In this document: one piece after another, positions 53,035 to 60,564 of the stretch
Position numbering within the stretch: position 1 is the first letter of the stretch
Layout of the letters: every line of letters starts with the position of its first letter
Source of the DNA: Deltaproteobacteria bacterium
GTDB taxonomy: Bacteria; Myxococcota_A; Polyangia; Polyangiales; JADJMO01
DNA length: 60,564 nucleotides
Assembly: GCA_016182965.1 (NCBI GenBank)
Contig: JACPFM010000182.1
Span: 1-60,564 of the forward strand
Direction: 5' to 3'
Made by a program: the position numbers and the translations under genes
Notes under the pieces: generated by a model
What the model was told of the DNA's origin: nothing
What the model saw: only the letters and a program-made list of their open reading frames with translations
Databases searched by the model: none

Positions 53035-53751
53035 TCAGGGCGGCGTCGTCGGCCCCGGCGGGACGGCCGCGGTCGCCGGCGCGGGCGGGATCACCGGCGC
53101 GGTGGTCGGGCCGAACGTGGCGAGGAACTGGAACAAGTAGCGCTGGTGGGCGTGCGGCACCGTCTCGAAGTTGGGCGCCACCCATGAAGGGCCCTTCTCG
53201 ATGCACGCGACGAGCTTCTTTCGCTGGGCGGCGGGCATGGTGCTGCCGTCCTTGCCCTCCTTCAGGCGCATCTTCTTGCGCTTGAAGCTGACGTCGACGA
53301 CGAACGCCACCGTCTGCGCGGCGGGCAACGTCGGCAGGCAGGTGGCCACGCGCTCGGTGATCGCCTTGGTGATCAGCTCCTCGATCGGCCCGAGGTGATC
53401 GCACTTCTCGGGCGGGGTCTTGGCGGGGCCGGGATCCTGGCATTTCAGGTAGCGCGGCTCGCCGAACGTCACGCTGCGGCCGCCGGCGTCGACCGAGAGC
53501 TGCGCGCCCGCGTCGCCGAAGATGACCGTGGGCGCGCCCGCGTCTTCGACCGAGGCGCTCGCCGAGGCCGACGCCGCGGCCTGCTCGGCGCGCTTCTTCC
53601 CGCCGCTCCAGATGAAGAGGGGCACGGCGACCACCGCGACGCCCACGACCAGCGCGAGCGCCGCCTGGAGGCGCACGTCGCGCTGCACGCGGCCGCCGAG
53701 GGTCGGCGTGCGGCTCGACGGCAAGCCCGAAGACGGCGGGAGCGGGGTCAT
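53035..53751 (-). CDS. Hypothetical single-pass membrane protein
   Basis: 238 aa. A Pro/Ser-rich N-terminus is followed by one hydrophobic helix (LQAALALVVGVAVVAVPLFIW, about residues 29-49), an Ala/Ser linker (SASASAS), and a periplasmic domain of about 130 residues with two likely disulfide cysteines (KCQDPG and EKCDHLG) and a third pair (ATCLPTLP, VACIEKG). The family resembles the many myxobacterial proteins of the AgmX/PglI C-terminal type, where VVDVSFKRKKMRLKEGKDG could be a comparable beta segment, but I cannot confirm it. It is divergent from pcrA. Confidence 0.7.
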   Translation of the reverse strand: MTPLPPSSGLPSSRTPTLGGRVQRDVRLQAALALVVGVAVVAVPLFIWSGGKKRAEQAAASASASASVEDAGAPTVIFGDAGAQLSVDAGGRSVTFGEPRYLKCQDPGPAKTPPEKCDHLGPIEELITKAITERVATCLPTLPAAQTVAFVVDVSFKRKKMRLKEGKDGSTMPAAQRKKLVACIEKGPSWVAPNFETVPHAHQRYLFQFLATFGPTTAPVIPPAPATAAVPPGPTTPP

Positions 53752-53931
53752 CGCGGGCCGCGGGCGTAGCCCCGGGGCGGCCTCGCTTCAAGCGAGGGCG
53801 AGCTCTTGCCCCGGCAGGCGGACGAGGCAGTCGTGGCCGAGGTCGAAGTCGAAGGCCGACCGGGACGCGGGGCGGACGTTGGCTGTCCCGACCAGCTTCC
53901 ACGCCGCTCCCGTGCGCGCTACCTCGACCGG

Positions 53932-56322
53932 ATGACGCTCCACGCCGGCGAGGCCGAGCTCAACGAGCCCCAGGCGGAGGCCGTCGCGCACGTCGACGGC
54001 CCGCTGCTGGTGTTCGCGGGCGCCGGCTCCGGCAAGACGCGCGTCATCACCTTCCGCATCGCCAACCTGGTCGCGACGCACCGCGTGCCGCCGTACCGCA
54101 TTCTCGCCGTCACCTTCACCAACAAGGCCGCCGGCGAGATGCGCGAGCGCCTGCGCCACCTGCTCGGCGACGACGTGGCGCGCGATCTGTGGGTCGGCAC
54201 GTTCCACGCGACGTGCGCACGCCTCTTGCGGCGCCACCACGCCGCCGTCGGCCTCGGGCGCGATTTCGTCATCTACGACGACGCCGACCAGAAGAGCCTG
54301 GTCAACCGCATCGTCAAAGACCTCGAGATCGACGACAAGCGCTACCCGCCGCGCAGCCTCCTCGCGCAGATCCACGCGCACAAGCAAGAGGGGCGCGCCC
54401 CCGAGGAGGTGAACGTCGCGTCGTACCTCGACGAGGTCGCGGTGAAGGTCTTCTCCGCGTACGAGGCGCACCTCCGCGCGTCGAACGCGTGCGACTTCGA
54501 CGATCTGCTGCTGCACGTGCTCCGGCTCGTCGAGCGCCCCGACCCGGACTTGGGCGACGAGCTGCAGTTCCCGCCGCCCGAGGTCGACCTCGCCGACGAG
54601 GCGGGCGCCGCCATCCGCCGGCAGTTTCGCTACGTGCTGGTCGACGAGTTCCAGGACACCAACGCGGTGCAGTACCGGTTGGTGCGGGCGATGGTGCGCG
54701 CGCACGGCAACCTCGCGGTGGTCGGCGACGACGATCAGAGCATCTACTCCTGGCGCGGCGCCGACGTCCGCAACATCCGCAACTTCTCGCGCGACTTCCC
54801 GCAGGCGACGGTGGTGCGCCTCGAGCAGAACTACCGCTCGACCGAGCGCATCGTGCGCGCCGCGCTCGGCGTCATCGCGCCCTCGCCCAATCGCGTCCCC
54901 AAGGACCTGTGGACCGCCAACGAAGAGGGCGAGTCGGTCCTCGTGCGCGCCGCCAGCGACGAACGCGAGGAGGCCTCGCAGGTCGTCTCCAGCGTGCGCG
55001 CCTGGTGCGACGAGGGCTGGACCCGCAACGAGATCGCCGTCCTCTACCGCACCCACGCCCAGTCCCGCGTGCTCGAAGAGGCGCTGCGCGCCGCGCGCTT
55101 GCCCTATCGCATCGTCGGCGGCCTGCGCTTCTTCGATCGGGCCGAGATCAAGGACCTCCTCTCGTACCTCCGCCTGACGGTGAACCCGAAGAGCGACGTC
55201 GACCTCCTGCGCGTCGTCAACGTGCCGACGCGCGGCGTCGGCGACACCACGGTCGATCGGGTGCAGGCGGCGGCGCAGGCGAGCAAGCTGTCGATGCTCG
55301 ACGCGGTGCGCACGGTGGCCGCGGGCACGCTCGAGGCGAACGTCGCCGCCGCCGCGCGCAAGAAGCTCGGCGCCTTCGTCGCGATCGTCGACGAGCTGAG
55401 GCAGAAGCAGGGCGAGCTCGCGCCGTCCGAGCTCGCGGCCTTCGCGCTCGAGCGCACCGGCTACGTGGCCGCGCTCGAGGCCGAGGCCACGACCGAGGCG
55501 ACCACGCGCCTGCAGAACCTCGCCGAGCTCGTCGGCTCCATCCGTGACTACGAAGAGACGGCGCGCGCCCAGGGCGAGACCCCGACGCTCGTCGGCTTCC
55601 TCGAGAAGACGGCGCTCGTCACCACCGCCGATCAGGTGAAGAGCGACGACGCGGTCACCCTGATGACGGTGCACGCCGCCAAGGGCCTCGAGTATCGCGG
55701 CGTGCTGATCGTCGGCCTCGAGGACGAGCTCTTCCCGAGCAAGGGCTTCCGCGCGCGCGACGACGACGTCGACGGAGAAGAGGCCGAGAACCTGGAAGAG
55801 GAGCGCCGCCTCGCCTACGTGGCGATCACGCGCGCGCGCCAGCGGCTCGTCCTGACCTACGCCGCGCAGCGCACGCTCTACGGGCAGACCCGCCCCGGCA
55901 GGCCGAGCCGCTTCCTCCGCGACCTGCCGCCCGAGGTCGTGAAGATGCTCGGCGGTCGCTCCACGGCAACGGTGCCGCGCGGGTGGGGCGCGTCGGTCTC
56001 GGCTGCGCGGTTTGGAGAGCCGCGCGGGGCAGAGCCGTGGCGACACCCGATGTCGGGGCTCGTCTCTGCGCCCGGCTCTGCGCCTCTCCCCGGGGCCAGG
56101 CGCGCCGTCGAGCGCGCGCCCGGCGAGCGTTACGTCGAGCGCGAGGTCGAAGAGCACCACGGCGATGACGAGCTCCGTCGCGGCACGCGCGTGCGCCACA
56201 AGAAGTTCGGCGAGGGCTCCGTCCTCGAGCTCGTCGCCGGGCCCGAACCGAAGATCGTGGCCGATTTCCCCGGCTGGGGGCGCATGACGATCCTCCGCCG
56301 CTTCGTCGAGGTCGTCGACTGA
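53932..56322 (+). CDS. pcrA: ATP-dependent DNA helicase PcrA/UvrD
   Basis: 796 aa SF1A 3'-5' helicase. Motifs in order are: Q motif NEPQAEAV (11-18), Walker A AGAGSGKT (29-36), Ia TFTNKAAGEM (about 60), II VDEFQDTN (about 240), III GDDDQSIYSWRGA (about 265-277), IV RLEQNYRS, V TLMTVHAAKGLEY (about 575), and VI EERRLAYVAITRAR (about 620). The last 45 residues (RHKKFGEGSVLEL...RMTILRRF) form the C-terminal Tudor-like domain of PcrA/UvrD that contacts RNA polymerase. It acts in nucleotide excision repair and removal of stalled polymerase. ATG 53932 drops a 42-residue low-complexity extension from 53806. Confidence 0.94.
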   Translation: MTLHAGEAELNEPQAEAVAHVDGPLLVFAGAGSGKTRVITFRIANLVATHRVPPYRILAVTFTNKAAGEMRERLRHLLGDDVARDLWVGTFHATCARLLRRHHAAVGLGRDFVIYDDADQKSLVNRIVKDLEIDDKRYPPRSLLAQIHAHKQEGRAPEEVNVASYLDEVAVKVFSAYEAHLRASNACDFDDLLLHVLRLVERPDPDLGDELQFPPPEVDLADEAGAAIRRQFRYVLVDEFQDTNAVQYRLVRAMVRAHGNLAVVGDDDQSIYSWRGADVRNIRNFSRDFPQATVVRLEQNYRSTERIVRAALGVIAPSPNRVPKDLWTANEEGESVLVRAASDEREEASQVVSSVRAWCDEGWTRNEIAVLYRTHAQSRVLEEALRAARLPYRIVGGLRFFDRAEIKDLLSYLRLTVNPKSDVDLLRVVNVPTRGVGDTTVDRVQAAAQASKLSMLDAVRTVAAGTLEANVAAAARKKLGAFVAIVDELRQKQGELAPSELAAFALERTGYVAALEAEATTEATTRLQNLAELVGSIRDYEETARAQGETPTLVGFLEKTALVTTADQVKSDDAVTLMTVHAAKGLEYRGVLIVGLEDELFPSKGFRARDDDVDGEEAENLEEERRLAYVAITRARQRLVLTYAAQRTLYGQTRPGRPSRFLRDLPPEVVKMLGGRSTATVPRGWGASVSAARFGEPRGAEPWRHPMSGLVSAPGSAPLPGARRAVERAPGERYVEREVEEHHGDDELRRGTRVRHKKFGEGSVLELVAGPEPKIVADFPGWGRMTILRRFVEVVD

Positions 56323-56480
56323 TCGACGGCGCTCCGCGCGCACGACGTGCGAGCACGCGCAAGTTGCATCGTCGAGGTGCCCAGACCTCCCGGCGCATCG
56401 ATTCGGAGATCGGGTGATCTCGCCGCGGCCGTGTAGGGGCACGTCGGATGCTTGATGGTCCCCCACGTCCGAAGACGCGG

Positions 56481-56501
56481 GCGTCTCGCGTCCGGAGACG
56501 C
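56481..56501. promoter_or_regulatory. Hairpin in 5' leader of outer-membrane protein
   Basis: GCGTCTC-N7-GAGACGC forms a 7-bp stem 18 nt before ATG 56520 and could affect ribosome access. Confidence 0.3.
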
Positions 56502-56519
56502 GGGAAAGGGACGGTTCCC

Positions 56520-57215
56520 ATGAAGACCTTCATTGCACTGGCCGCAGCCACGGCCGTGGCCTCTCTCGCCGCGATCGCTGCTGCACAGCCGTCGGAGCTC
56601 GTCTCCACGCAGCCGATCAAGACGGCGCCGAAGGATGCCGTCGAGGTCACCCTCGGCGCGGGGTACACCCAGGGCTTCGGCAAGATCGCGGGCCCGACGT
56701 CGGTCCCCGACGTCGCGCGCGCCGGCGTGGCCGTGGACCTCGGCCTCGCGTATCGCCTCGATCCGCGCCTGTCGCTCGGCGTCGCCGGTCAATACAACGA
56801 GTTCGACCGCGGCGACGTCAGCGGCACACGCGGCGCGAGGGGCATGCTGGCCGGCATCGACGGCACCTACCACATCATGCCCTACACGGGGCTCGATCCG
56901 TGGGTCCGCCTCGGCACGGCGTACCGCTTCCTGTGGCAGGACCGCAACGAGCCGACCGCCAACGTGCTGACGCACGGTTGGAGCATCGCGCGTCTGTCCG
57001 TCGGCCTCGATGTGCGCACGAGCCCGAGCCTCGCGCTCGCTCCGCACATCGGCGCGGACATGAACATGTTCTTCTTCCGGAGGATGGACGGCGGCACCAA
57101 CGACACGATCGCCGACACCCGCCTCAACACCTTCGTCTACGCAGGCATCCTCGGCCGCTTCGACATCGGGGGCACCCGGGTGCACGAGAGCGGGCTGACG
57201 GTGGCGAAGAGGTGA
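56520..57215 (+). CDS. Outer-membrane beta-barrel protein
   Basis: 231 aa. ATG 56520 gives a signal peptide (MKTFIALAAATAVASLAAIAAAQP); the frame continues upstream to 56448 only with Arg-rich sequence. The mature part alternates hydrophobic and polar residues with repeated VDLGLAYRLDPRLSLGVAGQYNEFDRG-type strands, typical of an 8-stranded OmpA-like barrel, and ends in an amphipathic strand (GILGRFDIGGTRVHESG). It has no OmpA peptidoglycan domain. Specific role unknown. Convergent with the Imm35-like gene (9-bp gap). Confidence 0.8.
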   Translation: MKTFIALAAATAVASLAAIAAAQPSELVSTQPIKTAPKDAVEVTLGAGYTQGFGKIAGPTSVPDVARAGVAVDLGLAYRLDPRLSLGVAGQYNEFDRGDVSGTRGARGMLAGIDGTYHIMPYTGLDPWVRLGTAYRFLWQDRNEPTANVLTHGWSIARLSVGLDVRTSPSLALAPHIGADMNMFFFRRMDGGTNDTIADTRLNTFVYAGILGRFDIGGTRVHESGLTVAKR

Positions 57216-57219
57216 CTGG

Positions 57220-57247
57220 AGTCGTCAGTCGTCAGTCGTCAGTCGCC
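57220..57247. repeat. Heptamer AGTCGTC array
   Basis: AGTCGTC is present three times followed by AGTCGCC. The stop codon of the Imm35-like gene (57225-57227) lies inside the array. Confidence 0.85.
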
Positions 57248-57767
57248 ACCTTTCGACGCGCAGCACCTCGACGATCGGCACGCTCCACAGCTGCGGGTGA
57301 TGTGCGAGCGGAGTGTCCTCGAACGTCACCGCGATGTTGGTGTGCGCGTCGAACGTCACGCGCGGGAGCACGCGGGCGGCGGTGCGCACGTCGGCGATCA
57401 CGAAGTAGCGCCCATTCAACCGATCCCAACGACGGAACACCCTCTGCGCCTCCTTGAACGAGGTCGGGAAGCGCAGCGTCGGCGAGCGAGGTAGTGGCGA
57501 CAGCGCGCGTCGCAGGCGCTGGAGCAGGCTGCCGCGCTCGAGACGATCGATGTAATACTCGACCGGCATGGCGGTGCCTGACTCCTCGAGCACGCGGCCC
57601 TCGCGATCGACGAACACCGGCGCGTTGCCGAACAGCGGCTCGCCGGAGCGGGCGACGTAGAAGAAGACCCAGCCCCACGGCCGCTCAATGGTGGCCTCGT
57701 CGTCGAGGACCCACTCGCCGGGCAGACCGCTCGCGACCTGCGCGCGCGCCTGCTCGCGAGTGATCAC
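57225..57767 (-). CDS. Imm35/YrhB-like protein coupled to prepilin peptidase
   Basis: 180 aa from GTG 57767. Residues 1-75 match the Imm35/YrhB-type fold: ITREQARAQV, EWVLDDEATIERPWGWVFFYVARSGEPLFGNAPVFVDREGRVL, then GTAMPVEYYIDRLERG. In toxin-immunity loci this domain is an immunity protein; in YrhB it acts as a chaperone. Here no toxin is adjacent. The C-terminal 105 residues (QRLRRALSPLPRSPTLRF...) resemble nothing I recognise. GTGA at 57767 overlaps the prepilin peptidase stop (57764), so translation is coupled. The C-terminus reads into the heptamer array. Confidence 0.7.
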   Translation of the reverse strand: MITREQARAQVASGLPGEWVLDDEATIERPWGWVFFYVARSGEPLFGNAPVFVDREGRVLEESGTAMPVEYYIDRLERGSLLQRLRRALSPLPRSPTLRFPTSFKEAQRVFRRWDRLNGRYFVIADVRTAARVLPRVTFDAHTNIAVTFEDTPLAHHPQLWSVPIVEVLRVERWRLTTDD

Positions 57768-58690
57768 TCGCCCCACCCGGTGAACCGCGCGATCAGCCAC
57801 CGGCCGAACAGGAGGTACTCGATCGCCGCGAGGATGAGGAACGGTCCGAACGCCACGCGCGCGCCGCCGAGGCCCTCGCCCGGCGGCAGCGCGACCGGGT
57901 CCTCCTCGGGATCGAGCGGCTCGCCCGCGGTGAGCGCCGCCTCGCGCTCGGCCTTCACCGCCTCCGGCTCGTCGATGCGGCCGTGACGCGCGTAGGTGAT
58001 CAGCGCGAAGAGCGTGCCTTGGATGGACCCGGCGAAGAGCGTGAAGAGCACGCCCGGCCACCCGAACCACGCGCCGATCAGGAGCTCGAGCTTCGCGTCA
58101 CCGAGGCCCATCCCCTGCTTGCCGCGCAGCACGCGGTAGAGCGCGATGAACGGCAGGTAGATCCCGAGGAAGCCGATGCCGGCGCCGAGCAGCGCGTCGA
58201 CGGTGCGGATCTCGGGGCGCAGGCCGACGGTGACGATCGCCACGACCGTGCCGCCGAGGGTGATCTCGTCGGGCAGGTACATGTGATCCATGTCGATGAA
58301 CGCCGCCGCGATGAGCGCGTAGGCGATCGCCAGATCGGCGAGCACCCGCATGGCCGCCGGCAGCAGGCGCGTCTCGGGCGGCGCCGAGAGGATGAACGCC
58401 TCGACGAGCGCCCAGGCGAGCACGCCGCCGATCAGCTCCACCAGCGGGTAGCGCACGGAGATCGGCGCGCCGCAGCAGCGCGCCCTTCCGCGCAGGAGGA
58501 TCCACGACAGGAGCGGGATGTTGTCGCGCGGCGCGATCGGCTTGCCGCAGACGCAGTGCGACGGCGGGTGGGCGATGCTCTCGTCGCGCGGCAGCCGGGC
58601 GATGACGACGTTGAGGAAGCTCCCGATGGACAGCCCATAGAGGACCGCGAACGTTCGGAGCAGCCAGGGCGGGACGTCGACGACGCGCAT
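57764..58690 (-). CDS. pilD: Prepilin peptidase (type IV prepilin leader peptidase)
   Basis: 308 aa polytopic protease. It cleaves and N-methylates type IV prepilins and pseudopilins at the inner membrane. After a first hydrophobic segment and SIGSFLNVVIARLP comes the N-terminal methylase-like Cys region: C46-V-C48 and C72-C73, instead of the usual two CxxC pairs. The two catalytic aspartates are in AFIDMDHMYLPDEITL and GKQGMGLGDAKLE, as in family A24. Several hydrophobic segments follow. ATG 58690 was chosen over the longer 58750 frame, which adds Arg-rich sequence. The altered Cys spacing is unusual but the four cysteines remain. Its gene ends inside the start of the Imm35-like gene. Confidence 0.92.
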   Translation of the reverse strand: MRVVDVPPWLLRTFAVLYGLSIGSFLNVVIARLPRDESIAHPPSHCVCGKPIAPRDNIPLLSWILLRGRARCCGAPISVRYPLVELIGGVLAWALVEAFILSAPPETRLLPAAMRVLADLAIAYALIAAAFIDMDHMYLPDEITLGGTVVAIVTVGLRPEIRTVDALLGAGIGFLGIYLPFIALYRVLRGKQGMGLGDAKLELLIGAWFGWPGVLFTLFAGSIQGTLFALITYARHGRIDEPEAVKAEREAALTAGEPLDPEEDPVALPPGEGLGGARVAFGPFLILAAIEYLLFGRWLIARFTGWGE

Positions 58691-58825
58691 GGATCGGTGC
58701 GCTCGCGGGCGACGAGCGGCGCGGTGTTCCTTCGGCGGGCACCGTAGCACGCGGGCCGACTCGAGCGCAGTGGCGGCCGACGACCAGTCCTCCGCGCGCC
58801 GCGGCTTGCGCTAGCATCGCTGGCC

Positions 58826-60297
<1,472 letters not shown>

Positions 60298-60304
<7 letters not shown>

Positions 60305-60564
60305 CGGTCAGGGGGAGCGCCTCTGTCGCTCCCCCCGACACCCCCCACCAGCGACTCGCCGCGCTCGTTAACGGTCAGGGGGAGCGCCTCTGCCGCTCCC
60401 CCCGACACCCCCCACCAGCGACTCGCCGCGCTCGTCGTTGCGCCTTGCGGCGCAACGAACTCACGGGCTCGTGTCGGGCGGGCCTTGCGGCCCCCCGATC
60501 CCCCCGGCGGACGAGGCGATCACGTCCACGGTCAGGGGGAGCGCCTCTGTCGCTCCCCCCGACA
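60298..60564 (+). repeat. Repeated palindromes downstream of pyk
   Basis: A 67-bp unit is present twice in tandem (60298-60364, 60365-60431), with its hairpin core again at 60532-60562. The core GGGGGAGCG-N7-CGCTCCCCC has a 9-bp stem, extendable by two pairs. Between copies two and three are a 10-bp stem with a TTGC loop (60435-60458) and GGGCC-TTGC-GGCCC (60480-60493). No gene is seen here, and the array continues past the window edge. Confidence 0.85.
60308..60338 (+). terminator. Hairpin just after the pyk stop
   Basis: A long GC stem starts 4 bp after the pyk stop. It lacks a T-run but is well placed to end transcription or protect the mRNA 3' end; it is copy one of the repeat array. Confidence 0.45.

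Noticed and set aside
57225..57767. Imm35-like gene as part of a polymorphic toxin locus
   Set aside because: No Rhs, WXG or toxin-type gene is adjacent, and the gene is coupled to pilD instead.

Overview
The window is high-GC DNA from a predatory-type or soil myxobacterium (Myxococcota, probably Polyangia). The clues are two Ser/Thr kinases of the bacterial Pkn type, a myxobacterial-family sigma-70 factor, many lipoproteins with Asp/Ser/Thr/Pro-rich linkers, Cys-rich repeat proteins ending in MYXO-CTERM-like sorting tails, kelch proteins, a MopE-like metal-binding motif and a TonB-dependent receptor with a TonB domain fused at its N-terminus. No phage, transposase, rRNA operon or CRISPR was seen. 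Codon use looks uniform, and most very long opposite-strand ORFs are GC-driven shadows.

Layout. 1-5.9 kb: an unknown membrane protein, a Ser/Thr kinase, a 42-aa membrane miniprotein and a secreted glycosidase-like lipoprotein. 6-10.7 kb: a beta-propeller/phosphoesterase lipoprotein and three small Cys-rich secreted proteins. 10.7-15.5 kb: a sigma factor divergent from a tightly coupled operon encoding a zinc-finger/kinase fusion, a TPR membrane protein and a kelch lipoprotein. 15.5-19.6 kb: a glycosyltransferase/hydrolase pair and a membrane protein/GMC oxidoreductase pair. 19.9-28.1 kb: a Cys-rich MYXO-CTERM protein, convergent with a 2138-aa ORF that looks like two tandem kelch/Cys-rich paralogues joined without a stop codon. 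28.2-39.1 kb: GlpD, a TerB-like protein, a vWA lipoprotein, a PA14-GH43 lipoprotein, a condensation-fold acyltransferase, a C-type-lectin-like lipoprotein, a PLP aminotransferase and a DUF4139-like protein. 39.3-42.5 kb: a lipoprotein and a TonB-dependent receptor.

42.6-50.8 kb is the clearest pathway. It is an assimilatory nitrate cluster read leftwards: a NifA-like sigma-54 activator, the molybdenum nitrate reductase, NirB, NirD and a NarK-type transporter. The spacer between activator and reductase carries a near-consensus sigma-54 promoter and repeated inverted-repeat sites. A 233-bp element with perfect 28-bp terminal inverted repeats sits at the 3' end of the nitrate reductase gene and supplies about 80 residues to its C-terminus. 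50.8-60.3 kb is mostly housekeeping: a quinone oxidoreductase, a CBS protein, tRNA-His, PcrA helicase, an outer-membrane protein, an Imm35-like protein coupled to prepilin peptidase, and pyruvate kinase. The right end is an array of repeated palindromes.

Most start sites were chosen from signal peptides, overlaps and Shine-Dalgarno-like sequence rather than from homology searches. Family names come from motif recognition by eye.
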